Origin: an uncultured Rhodospirillaceae bacterium
GTDB lineage: Bacteria > Pseudomonadota > Alphaproteobacteria > Thalassobaculales > Thalassobaculaceae
Length of the DNA: 5,409 nt
Direction of reading: 5' to 3'
Assembly (NCBI GenBank): GCA_937891725.1
Contig: CALAHL010000324.1
Coordinates: 1 to 5,409 of the forward strand
The notes beneath the pieces are model-generated. The model saw only the letters and a program-made list of their open reading frames with translations, did no database searches and had not been told where the DNA came from. A program made the translations under genes and the position numbers. This document shows, piece after piece, positions 1 to 5,409 of this stretch. Position 1 is the stretch's first letter; each line of letters opens with the position of its first letter.

Positions 1-892
1 TGCGCGAGACATAGACCGCATCCTCACCCGCGCTTTCCTGCGGGGTGACATAGCCTTCGTCGGCCCGGTGGTCGATCACGATCACGCCGGGGAAGTTCCG
101 CAGGACGTCGGTTGCGCCCTGTTCGTCGATCGGCTTCTTGGTCTCGATGAAGACCGCCTCGGCATGGCCAACGAACACCGGCACCCGAACGCAGGTGGCG
201 ACCACCTCGATATCGGGATCGAGGATTTTCCGGGTCTCCACCCGCATCTTCCACTCTTCCTTGGTGAACCCGTCATCCATGAAGACGTCGATATGGGGGA
301 TCACGTTGAAGGCGATCTGCTTGGTGAACTGGGTCTTCTCGATCGGATCGTTCACGTAGACCGCACGGGTCTGGTTGAACAGCTCGTCCATCCCGTCCTT
401 ACCGGCGCCGGACACCGACTGGTAGGTCGAGACCACAACCCGCTTGACCCCGAAGGCGTCGTGCAGCGGCTTCAGCGCCATCACCAGCTGGGCGGTCGAA
501 CAGTTCGGATTGGCAATGATGTTCTTCTTGCCGTACTTGCCGACCGCGTCGCCGTTGACCTCCGGGACCACCAGCGGCACGTCCGGGTCCATCCGGAACG
601 CCGAGGAATTGTCGATCACAACGCAGCCCGCCTTACCGGCCTTGGGCGCGTACTCCTTGGAGACATCGCCGCCGGCCGAGAACAGCGCGATGTCGGTGGT
701 CGAGAAATCGTGCTTGGCCAGATCGTGGATGGTCAGGACGTCCTTGTCCCCATAGGACACCTGCCCGCCCGCCGATCGGGCAGACGCCAAAGCGATGATC
801 TCGTCAGCCGGGAAATTGCGCTCGGCGAGTGTGGTCAGCATCTCGCGACCGACAGCGCCCGTGGCACCCACTACAGCGACCTTGTAACCCAT
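1..892 (-). CDS. asd: Aspartate-semialdehyde dehydrogenase, C-terminus missing at the window edge
   Basis: This cytoplasmic enzyme reduces L-aspartyl-4-phosphate to L-aspartate 4-semialdehyde with NADPH, the branch-point step towards lysine/diaminopimelate, threonine and methionine. The visible 297 residues begin MGYKVAVVGATGAVG, with the Rossmann nucleotide-binding loop GATGAVG at residues 9-15. DNSSAFR lies at 94-100 and VVPEVN at 108-113. PNCST at 129-133 carries the catalytic cysteine C131. EEWK at 212-215 follows, then CVRVPVFVGH at 234-243, where R236 and H243 match in spacing the substrate arginine and catalytic histidine known from the family. The start at 892 is fixed by an AAGGAG Shine-Dalgarno 7 bases upstream and by the Rossmann fold starting at once. 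Family members are about 340 residues, so roughly 40 residues lie off the left edge. The visible reading frame is intact. The gene is divergent from the chemoreceptor at 1226. The identification is firm. Confidence 0.97.
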   Translation of the reverse strand, partial: MGYKVAVVGATGAVGREMLTTLAERNFPADEIIALASARSAGGQVSYGDKDVLTIHDLAKHDFSTTDIALFSAGGDVSKEYAPKAGKAGCVVIDNSSAFRMDPDVPLVVPEVNGDAVGKYGKKNIIANPNCSTAQLVMALKPLHDAFGVKRVVVSTYQSVSGAGKDGMDELFNQTRAVYVNDPIEKTQFTKQIAFNVIPHIDVFMDDGFTKEEWKMRVETRKILDPDIEVVATCVRVPVFVGHAEAVFIETKKPIDEQGATDVLRNFPGVIVIDHRADEGYVTPQESAGEDAVYVSR

Positions 893-899
893 GTTCCGT

Positions 900-905
900 C
901 TCCTT
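900..905 (-). promoter_or_regulatory. Ribosome binding site of asd
   Basis: The minus strand reads AAGGAG within GGAAGGAGAC, with 7 bases between it and the ATG at 892. This is a near-ideal Shine-Dalgarno and supports the chosen asd start over any downstream ATG. Confidence 0.8.
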
Positions 906-925
906 CCGCGCGACACGCGATAATT

Positions 926-951
926 CCGCCGGGGTTTACGCCCCCGGGCGG
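926..951 (-). promoter_or_regulatory. GC-rich hairpin in the asd leader
   Basis: On the plus strand the left arm CCGCCGGGG (926-934) can pair with the right arm CCCCCGGGCGG (941-951) around the 6-base loop TTTACG. About 10 pairs form, with one-base bulges at 945 and 948. On the minus strand it sits in the asd leader, 20 bases upstream of the Shine-Dalgarno. No T-run follows on either strand, so it does not look like a classical intrinsic terminator. It could be an mRNA-stability or translation-modulating element, or simply a product of high GC. It does not resemble a lysine riboswitch, which is far larger. Confidence 0.35.
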
Positions 952-985
952 CTCATCGCAAGCACGCATCGGTAGGCGCAACGCC

Positions 986-1090
986 TCAGCCGGTGGTCTT
1001 GGTGGTGGTTTTCAGGATGAGCACGGCCAGCTTCGGCGCCGCGAGGGCGCCGGAGATCGAGGCGACGAAGATGTCGGTACGATTGGCCAT
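986..1090 (-). CDS. Possible small ORF of 34 codons upstream of asd (doubtful)
   Basis: The minus strand carries an ATG at 1090 and a TGA at 986-988 that encode 34 residues beginning MANRTDIFVASISG. A mildly hydrophobic stretch (IFVASISGALAA, then LAVLIL, around residues 7-26) is followed by a tail rich in threonine and lysine, KTTTKTTG. It lies 93 bases upstream of the asd start and in the same direction, so it would be the first ORF of the asd transcript if the promoter lies beyond 1090. I see no convincing Shine-Dalgarno before the ATG; the preceding bases are TATCCGGA. I do not recognise the peptide. In GC-rich DNA an ORF this short is easily accidental. It is listed because it occupies an otherwise unexplained stretch and has a coherent hydrophobic-then-basic composition. 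Confidence 0.18.
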   Translation of the reverse strand: MANRTDIFVASISGALAAPKLAVLILKTTTKTTG

Positions 1091-1130
1091 TCCGGATACA
1101 TACGCGATCGGCAGGCAGGCGCAAGAGCAA

Positions 1131-1190
1131 ATCCCTATCCTGATTTAGAAAAACAATCCTGATTAGGAAATTTTAAAGATAATCACCGTA
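1131..1190. promoter_or_regulatory. AT-rich core of the asd/chemoreceptor divergent control region, with direct repeats
   Basis: This is the most AT-rich stretch between the two divergent genes and the likeliest place for their promoters. The 9-mer ATCCTGATT occurs twice, at 1137-1145 and 1156-1164, in the same orientation and 19 bases apart start to start, close to two helical turns. The second copy is part of the small inverted repeat TCCT-gatt-AGGA (1157-1168). On the plus strand GATAAT at 1178-1183 is a possible -10-like hexamer for the chemoreceptor gene, but no matching -35 is evident. I found no convincing sigma-70 or sigma-28 promoter by eye on either strand. The repeats may be an operator for a dimeric regulator; that is inference. 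Confidence 0.35.
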
Positions 1191-1214
1191 GATGCGGGGC
1201 TCTCGTTTGGGGTT

Positions 1215-1220
1215 AGGAGG
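1215..1220 (+). promoter_or_regulatory. Ribosome binding site of the chemoreceptor gene
   Basis: AGGAGG is followed by the 5-base spacer GCTAC and the ATG at 1226. This perfect Shine-Dalgarno core decides the start of the chemoreceptor. Confidence 0.85.
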
Positions 1221-1225
1221 GCTAC

Positions 1226-3175
1226 ATGCCGCATCTGAATGTCTCGCAACGCATCGCAGCGATCAGTTTGGTCGCGATTCTCGGGTTCCTCATGATCGGA
1301 GGCATAGTGTTCTGGTCCCGAACCGCCCAAGAGGCCGGGCTGCGCGATCAGAACGCGGCCAGCACCAGCCTTGCCCATATCAAAGAGGTGTCGGAACTGT
1401 TCATGAACGCGCGGCGCCGGGAGAAAGATTTCCTGATCCGGCTTGAACCGAAGTATGCGGCCAAGCATGCGGAGGTGACCGCCGCCGTCGATCAGCGCCT
1501 GGACAGCTTGTCCGCGACTTTAACGGGCGCCGAAGCGAACTCGGTTTCCGCGCTCAGCACCCAGTTTCGGGCCTATGAGGAACAGTTCCTGGTTGTCGAG
1601 AATTTGGTGACCGCCCTCGGCCTGGACGAGGACTCCGGCTTGCAGGGGGAACTCAGACGTGCGGTCCACGATGCCGAGAGCCTTATCAAGGAGCACGCCT
1701 CGGATGACCTGATGGTCAAGCTCCTGATGATGCGGCGGCATGAAAAGGATTTTATGCTCCGGAAAGACGAGAAATATATCGGCCGGCTGAATGACCGTAT
1801 TGCCGAGTTCAAGGAGCTGCTGACTGACAAACCGGTCGATCCGGCGGTCAAATCCGAGATCCAGGCCGCTCTGGACGCCTATCAGACCAAGTTCGCCTCC
1901 TTCGCACAGCTCACGCTGCAGGTAGAGGAAGAGATCGCAACGCTTTCCAGCCTGTTTGCGGTGGCGGAGCCGACGATGGAAGAGCTGCGCGCCTTGATCT
2001 CGAACGACTTCGATACGGTGACCGCAGAAGTGCAGCAAGCCAATGAAATTAGCTTCCTGATCGTGATCGGAGTGGTCGGGGCAACCGCCCTGATCTGCGC
2101 CGGCCTGGGACTGCTGGTTGGGCGATCGGTTACACGTCCGGTGACGGCTTTGACGGCGAGCATGAAGACGCTTGCCGATGGAGATAAGACGGTCGAGATC
2201 CCCGGCACCTCCGGCAAGGATGAGCTCGGCGCGATGGCCCAAGCGGTCCTGGTGTTCAAGGAAAACATGATCCGCAACGATGCCCTCAACGCTGAACAGG
2301 AGGCGGCGAGAGCCGAGCGTGAGAAACGCGCCGAGGCGATCGAGACCATGACCCGGGAGTTTGACACCAAGGTTCGGGAGATTTTGGGTGCCGTTTCAGG
2401 CGCGACCAACGAGCTCGACGCCGCGGCCCAGTCCATGCAGCGCATCGCGTCGGAGACAACCCAGCGATCGGATATGGTGTCGTCGGCATCTCAACAGGCA
2501 TCTTCGAATGTGCAAACGGTCGCAGCCGCAACTGAAGAACTGCTGGCATCGATCGAAGAAATCAGCAGCCAGGTTGCCGACTCCAACCAAATGACGCGAG
2601 AGACCGCCGGGGAAGCCCAAGCGAGCAGCGAGGCGGTCGGCGGACTTGAGGCTTCGGTGCAGGAAATCGGCAAGATCGTGACCCTGATCCAGGGCATCGC
2701 GGAGCAGACCAATCTGTTGGCCTTGAACGCAACGATCGAGGCCGCACGAGCCGGCGACGCCGGCAAAGGGTTCGCCGTGGTGGCCAGCGAGGTCAAGAGC
2801 CTCGCCACCCAGACCGGAAAAGCAACCGAAGAGATCGCGCACCAAATTGAGCAAATTCAGCAGGAGACCGGCAAGTCCGCTGACGCCATCCGCAGGATCG
2901 CGACCACGGTCGGACGGTTGAGCGAGATTTCGACCGGTATTTCGGCGGCCGTGGAGGAACAAGCCTCGGCCACCCAGGAGATCGGTCGCAGTGTTCAGGA
3001 AGCCGCGTCCGGCACCGAGGAAGTGACGACCAATATCTCCGGCGTGAACGAGGGTGCCCAACAAACCAGTGTGTCGGCCGATCAGGTTCAAGCAACCAGT
3101 TCAGAACTCGCCCGCCGGAGCGACGATCTCTCCCAGATGATTTCAGGATTTCTGGATCGAGTACGGGCGGCGTGA
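1226..3175 (+). CDS. Methyl-accepting chemotaxis protein with HBM-like periplasmic sensor
   Basis: This inner-membrane chemoreceptor signals through CheW/CheA to the flagellar motor. A short cytoplasmic N-terminus leads to TM1 (about residues 10-30), then a mostly helical periplasmic region (about 31-274) and TM2 (about 275-299). A HAMP domain follows (about 299-352; RSVTRPVTALTASM, then DELGAMAQAV), then the coiled-coil signalling domain (about 380-645). The hairpin tip at 491-520 has the conserved EQTNLLALNATIEAARAG core that contacts CheA/CheW. Candidate methylation glutamates include E437/E438, E444/E445, E577/E578 and E598/E599. The periplasmic part repeats a motif, RRREKDFLIR near 63 and MRRHEKDFMLR near 169. 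This arrangement fits the helical bimodular (HBM) family, whose known members (for example McpS of Pseudomonas putida) bind TCA-cycle acids and acetate. The ligand here is unknown. There is no C-terminal CheR/CheB-binding pentapeptide; the protein ends DRVRAA. It has its own strong RBS and is convergent with dctM. The MCP call is certain; the HBM assignment is probable. Confidence 0.96.
   Translation: MPHLNVSQRIAAISLVAILGFLMIGGIVFWSRTAQEAGLRDQNAASTSLAHIKEVSELFMNARRREKDFLIRLEPKYAAKHAEVTAAVDQRLDSLSATLTGAEANSVSALSTQFRAYEEQFLVVENLVTALGLDEDSGLQGELRRAVHDAESLIKEHASDDLMVKLLMMRRHEKDFMLRKDEKYIGRLNDRIAEFKELLTDKPVDPAVKSEIQAALDAYQTKFASFAQLTLQVEEEIATLSSLFAVAEPTMEELRALISNDFDTVTAEVQQANEISFLIVIGVVGATALICAGLGLLVGRSVTRPVTALTASMKTLADGDKTVEIPGTSGKDELGAMAQAVLVFKENMIRNDALNAEQEAARAEREKRAEAIETMTREFDTKVREILGAVSGATNELDAAAQSMQRIASETTQRSDMVSSASQQASSNVQTVAAATEELLASIEEISSQVADSNQMTRETAGEAQASSEAVGGLEASVQEIGKIVTLIQGIAEQTNLLALNATIEAARAGDAGKGFAVVASEVKSLATQTGKATEEIAHQIEQIQQETGKSADAIRRIATTVGRLSEISTGISAAVEEQASATQEIGRSVQEAASGTEEVTTNISGVNEGAQQTSVSADQVQATSSELARRSDDLSQMISGFLDRVRAA
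1412..1777 (+). repeat. Internal repeat in the chemoreceptor sensor domain (protein level)
   Basis: Residues 63-77 (bases 1412-1456) and 170-184 (bases 1733-1777) share the pattern R-R-x-E-K-D-F-hydrophobic-hydrophobic-R-x-acidic/E-x-K-Y. Nine of 15 positions are identical and the copies are 107 residues apart. The DNA of the two copies has diverged, so this is an old protein duplication or a structural repeat, not a recent tandem one. In HBM domains two stacked four-helix bundles each bind a ligand, and these motifs may mark equivalent helices of the two modules; that mapping is inference. Confidence 0.6.
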
Positions 3176-3201
3176 TCGGAGCCCGCGCTACCCGACCGCC
3201 C
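3165..3201. terminator. Composite hairpin across the convergent stop codons, possible bidirectional terminator
   Basis: The chemoreceptor TGA (3173-3175) and the dctM stop (3188-3190 on the minus strand) are 12 bases apart. The outer arms GGGCGG (3165-3170) and CCGCCC (3196-3201) pair. Inside them TCGG (3176-3179) pairs with CCGA (3192-3195), and AGC (3180-3182) with GCT (3187-3189) around a CCGC loop. That gives 13 pairs, interrupted by the bulges CGTGA on the left and AC on the right. Neither strand has a T-run after the stem, so a classical intrinsic terminator is not supported. The fold could slow polymerase or protect both 3' ends. Confidence 0.35.
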
Positions 3202-4507
3202 AGACCAGCCACAGGCTGATCGACGGGAACGCCACCAGCAGGCTGACCCGGATGATCTCGGCGATCAGGAACGGCAGCACGCCCTTGAAGCTCTCCAGCA
3301 TCGGCACGTCCTCGGCCATCTGGTTGATGATGAAGACGTTCATGCCGACCGGCGGGGTGATCAGCCCGACCTCGACCACGATCAGGGCGATGATGCCGAA
3401 CCAGATCGCGGTTTCCTCGGGGGTCATGCCGAAATCCAGAGCCATTACGATCGGGAAGAAGATCGGCACGGTCAGCAGGATCATCGACAGGCTGTCCATC
3501 ACGCAGCCGAGCAGCAGGTAAAGGATCAGCATCGCGACCATCACCAGCATCGGTGAGAGCCCGCTGCCGCCGATCAGATCGGCCAGCGCATTCGGCATCC
3601 GGGTCAGGGCGAGGAAGCCGTTGAACACCTCCGCCCCCAGCAGGATCAGGAAGATCATCGCCGAGGCCTCGGCGGCCCCCAACAGGCAGTCCCTGAACCC
3701 GCTCCACCCCATCCGTCCCTTGACCAGCGCCAGCAGACCGGTGCCGAGCGCGCCCACCGCCGCCGCCTCGGTGGGCGTGAACACCCCGGTATAGATCCCG
3801 CCTATCACCGCGACGAAGATCAGCAGCGCCGGCCAGACATCGATCAGGCTGCGCCATTTCTCCGACAGGGAATGCTCGGGGCCGGCCGGGCCGTCCTCGG
3901 GGAACAGCCGGACGTAGATCGCAATCGCCAGCAGGTAGCCCACAACCGCGATCAGCCCGGGGATGAAGGCCGCCAGGAACATCTTCTGGATGTTCTGTTC
4001 GGTCAGGATGGCGTAGATCACCAGGATCACCGAGGGCGGGATCAGAATGCCAAGCGTGCCGCCCGCCGCCAGCGATCCGGTGGCGAGCGATCCCGCGTAT
4101 TTGTAGCGTTTCAGTTCCGGCAGGGCGACCTGGCCCATGGTCGCCGCGGTCGCCAGCGAGGAGCCGCAGATCGCCCCGAACATGCCGCAGCCGCCGACCG
4201 CCGCCATCGCGATGCCGCCCGGCCGATGGCCGAGCCAGGCGTTGGCCGCCGCGAACAGGCCGCGCGACAGACCCGACTTGGTCGCGAACTGGCCCATCAG
4301 CAGGAACAGGGGGATCACGCCCAGAGAATAGCTGGAAAACAGATAGAACGCGTTCGACTTGAGCTGCGAGATCAGCGGGATCCAGCCCGCCAGATGGGCG
4401 AAGCCGGCGCCGCCGGCCAGCAGCATCGCCACCCCGATCGGCACCCGCAGACCGATCAGCGCCAGCATGCCCAGGGAGTAGAGCAGGCCGAGGGTCAGCC
4501 CGCTCAT
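3188..4507 (-). CDS. dctM: TRAP transporter large permease subunit (DctM family)
   Basis: This is the large membrane subunit of a tripartite ATP-independent periplasmic (TRAP) transporter, which imports a substrate delivered by the periplasmic DctP protein using an ion gradient. The 439 residues are the usual DctM length and almost wholly hydrophobic, consistent with the family's many membrane helices. Family signatures run in order: RVPIGVAMLL (21-30), PLFLLMGQFA (66-75), FGAICGSSLATAATMG (110-125), GGTLGILIPPSVILVIYA (149-166), GIYTGVFTPTEAAAVGA (237-253) and LITPPVGMNVFIIN (382-395). The ATG overlaps the end of dctQ by 4 bases (ATGA) and has no evident Shine-Dalgarno, so translation is probably coupled to dctQ. 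It is the last gene of the operon and ends 12 bases from the convergent chemoreceptor. The substrate cannot be read from this subunit. A four-carbon dicarboxylate is the namesake, but the family also carries sialic acid, ectoine, keto acids and sugar acids. Confidence 0.96.
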   Translation of the reverse strand: MSGLTLGLLYSLGMLALIGLRVPIGVAMLLAGGAGFAHLAGWIPLISQLKSNAFYLFSSYSLGVIPLFLLMGQFATKSGLSRGLFAAANAWLGHRPGGIAMAAVGGCGMFGAICGSSLATAATMGQVALPELKRYKYAGSLATGSLAAGGTLGILIPPSVILVIYAILTEQNIQKMFLAAFIPGLIAVVGYLLAIAIYVRLFPEDGPAGPEHSLSEKWRSLIDVWPALLIFVAVIGGIYTGVFTPTEAAAVGALGTGLLALVKGRMGWSGFRDCLLGAAEASAMIFLILLGAEVFNGFLALTRMPNALADLIGGSGLSPMLVMVAMLILYLLLGCVMDSLSMILLTVPIFFPIVMALDFGMTPEETAIWFGIIALIVVEVGLITPPVGMNVFIINQMAEDVPMLESFKGVLPFLIAEIIRVSLLVAFPSISLWLVWAVG

Positions 4508-5046
4508 GACACCGGCCCGGAAGCCCTGACCGGGCCCGCCATCTGCCGGGCGCTGGTCCAGGCGGTCGCAAGGCAGGCCAGCGCGAGAAGCCCGAAGGCC
4601 GGGACCATCACCGCGAAGCTGATCCAGGTCGGGATGCCGAGCACCATGGTCTGGTCGTTGTAGCGGTACATGTCAGCCCCGCCAAGCGACAGGCGCCAAG
4701 CGATCAGCCCGGCGCAGAACGCGAACAGCAGCGCTGCGATCAGGTCCATTGCCGCCTTGGCTCGCTCGGGTGCGGCGGAGGTGAAGAAATCGACGATCAC
4801 ATGGCCGCGTTTCATCTGGCAATAGGGCAGAAAACAGCTGACGGCCGCAGCACTCGCCAGTTCCACCATCTCCACATTGCCGTTGATCGGGGAAGAGAGC
4901 AGATAGCGCCCGGTCACGCTGACGACCGTCAGAACGGCCCCGCCGGTCAGCAGCAGGCCGCCGAACACCGCCAGTGCGCCGGTCACATGCAGAAGCACCG
5001 CCTCCAAGACCTCGGAGGCGGTGCGATGGGTGTTCGGAGCGGTCAT
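4504..5046 (-). CDS. dctQ: TRAP transporter small permease subunit (DctQ family)
   Basis: This small membrane subunit partners DctM in a TRAP transporter. The 180 residues are typical for DctQ and predict four membrane helices at about 23-47, 60-76, 97-117 and 140-164. The region from G56 to F88, including NVEMVELASAAAVSCFLP and then MKRGHVIVDFF, matches the DctQ pattern of a helix with an acidic residue followed by an R-x-H-I/V motif. The ATG at 5046 has no clear Shine-Dalgarno of its own. A micro-ORF with a good one ends exactly over this start, and the dctP stop lies 51 bases upstream. The stop overlaps the dctM start by 4 bases, which shows a single operon. The sequence gives no hint of the substrate. 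Confidence 0.93.
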   Translation of the reverse strand: MTAPNTHRTASEVLEAVLLHVTGALAVFGGLLLTGGAVLTVVSVTGRYLLSSPINGNVEMVELASAAAVSCFLPYCQMKRGHVIVDFFTSAAPERAKAAMDLIAALLFAFCAGLIAWRLSLGGADMYRYNDQTMVLGIPTWISFAVMVPAFGLLALACLATAWTSARQMAGPVRASGPVS

Positions 5047-5069
5047 CGGCTCATCAGCCCGTTCTGCAT
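5043..5069 (-). CDS. Micro-ORF of 8 codons overlapping the dctQ start (possible coupling leader)
   Basis: In the 51-base dctP-dctQ gap the minus strand carries ATG at 5069 encoding MQNGLMSR, stopped by TGA at 5043-5045. The stop overlaps the dctQ ATG, sharing the TG of that start codon. A GGGAG Shine-Dalgarno (5077-5081) sits 7 bases before the micro-ORF ATG, whereas dctQ has no comparable site. Ribosomes finishing the micro-ORF could restart on dctQ. The peptide itself is unlikely to have a function. The arrangement may also be chance, as short ORFs are frequent. Confidence 0.3.
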   Translation of the reverse strand: MQNGLMSR

Positions 5070-5076
5070 CAGGTCG

Positions 5077-5081
5077 CTCCC
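5077..5081 (-). promoter_or_regulatory. Shine-Dalgarno-like site in the dctP-dctQ gap
   Basis: GGGAG on the minus strand is 7 bases upstream of the micro-ORF ATG (5069) and 30 bases upstream of the dctQ ATG. That is too far to serve dctQ directly, which is why the micro-ORF is of interest. Confidence 0.4.
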
Positions 5082-5097
5082 GGCTCAGGGGTTGCGG

Positions 5098-5409
5098 TTA
5101 CTTTCCGTACTTATCGAGCAACGCGTTGGCGTCGTCCATCAGGGCCTGGCCGTCCTTACCTAGACCGTCCATCTCGGCGATCCACTCGGTTCCGACCGAA
5201 GCGGTGACCTCGCGCATTTTCTCGACTTCCGCCGCACTCAGATCGACCACGGTACCGGTCTCCTGCGCCTTCTTCAGACCCGGACCTTCGATCTCGTCCC
5301 AGACCTCGCCGACCCATTTGGCCATGGCCATGCCGCTGTGCTCATCCAGGATCTTCTTCAAATCGTCCGGCAGGCTCTCGTACTTGGCCTTGTTCATCGC
5401 CAGGACGAA
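5098..5409 (-). CDS. dctP: TRAP transporter periplasmic solute-binding protein (DctP family), C-terminal 103 residues only
   Basis: DctP proteins bind the substrate in the periplasm and hand it to the DctQ/DctM permease. The reading frame is open through the right edge and ends at TAA (5098-5100). The visible residues start FVLAMNKAKYESLPDDLKK, the characteristic late-domain pattern of DctP proteins (a hydrophobic strand, N-K-x-x-x-x-S-L-P, then a long amphipathic helix), followed by charged helices to the C-terminus LLDKYGK. Members are usually about 330-340 residues, so roughly two thirds, including the signal peptide and the substrate-contacting arginine, are outside the window and the ligand cannot be judged. 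The ATG inside the window (codon starting at 5397) is an internal methionine, not the start. The family call rests on this C-terminal pattern and on dctQ and dctM following immediately. Confidence 0.88.
   Translation of the reverse strand, partial: FVLAMNKAKYESLPDDLKKILDEHSGMAMAKWVGEVWDEIEGPGLKKAQETGTVVDLSAAEVEKMREVTASVGTEWIAEMDGLGKDGQALMDDANALLDKYGK

Noticed and set aside
991..1013. GGT/GGTGGT-rich run resembling a microsatellite
   Set aside because: It is short and imperfect and is accounted for by chance or by ACC/AAG codons of the small ORF; there is not enough periodicity to call a repeat element.
68..1162. Plus-strand open frame of 364 codons over the asd region
   Set aside because: It is antisense to the unmistakable asd gene. 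Its composition (rich in H, R, G, D and L, without any domain) is typical of a shadow frame in GC-rich DNA. It runs on through the AT-rich intergenic region without a sensible end.
1139..1168. Possible Irr or Fur box (TTTAGAA-like stretch near 1143)
   Set aside because: Only one half resembles TTTAGAA. The matching inverted half is absent and no neighbouring gene is an obvious iron gene.
1520..2242. Minus-strand frames of 240, 187 and 231 codons opposite the chemoreceptor (1520-3091)
   Set aside because: All are antisense to a well-supported MCP gene, overlap one another and show no recognisable domain or RBS.
2793..4571. Minus-strand open frame of 592 codons covering dctM and the end of the chemoreceptor
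   Set aside because: It lies in another frame of dctM, crosses the convergent junction and reads as arginine/glycine/proline-rich noise. dctM in its own frame carries all the DctM signatures.
3872..4663. Plus-strand open frame of 263 codons opposite dctM and dctQ
   Set aside because: Low-complexity protein rich in R, Q, A, G and H, mirrored from the hydrophobic permease codons; a shadow frame.
5098..5397. A separate 99-residue gene starting at the ATG at 5397
   Set aside because: The frame stays open upstream to the window edge, and the residues around this methionine match an internal stretch of DctP proteins, so it is the tail of a longer gene.

Overview
The window is GC-rich (impression only, roughly 60-65%, not calculated) and densely coding, and it reads as ordinary chromosome of a free-living, motile alphaproteobacterium. 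The family resemblance is closest to Rhodospirillales-like organisms. That placement is an inference from the style of the Asd, chemoreceptor and TRAP-transporter proteins, not from a marker gene. I see no insertion sequence, phage gene, tRNA, rRNA or CRISPR array.

Layout: (1) Bases 1-892, minus strand: the first 297 codons of asd, aspartate-semialdehyde dehydrogenase, whose C-terminus lies beyond the left edge. (2) Bases 893-1225: a 333-base divergent control region. It holds the asd leader with a good Shine-Dalgarno and a GC-rich hairpin, a possible 34-codon small ORF, an AT-rich block with a 9-base direct repeat, and the Shine-Dalgarno of the next gene. (3) Bases 1226-3175, plus strand: a complete 649-residue transmembrane chemoreceptor (MCP) with a long helical, internally duplicated periplasmic sensor that looks like an HBM domain. 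(4) Bases 3188-5409, minus strand: a tripartite TRAP uptake transporter read in the order dctP (C-terminal 103 residues only, cut by the right edge), dctQ (180 aa), dctM (439 aa). dctQ and dctM overlap by 4 bases (ATGA).

The chemoreceptor and the transporter operon converge with only 12 bases between their stop codons, and a composite hairpin spans both stops. TRAP transporters typically carry organic acids, and characterised HBM chemoreceptors sense organic acids such as TCA-cycle intermediates and acetate. A plausible but unproven reading is a local pair of sensing and uptake functions for a related carboxylate. asd is a housekeeping gene of lysine, threonine, methionine and diaminopimelate synthesis and probably has no functional tie to the other genes.

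I found no clearly undescribed system. The points most worth a second look are the MCP/TRAP pairing, the repeated motif in the sensor, an 8-codon micro-ORF whose stop overlaps the dctQ start, the hairpin across the convergent stops, and the repeats in the divergent intergenic region.
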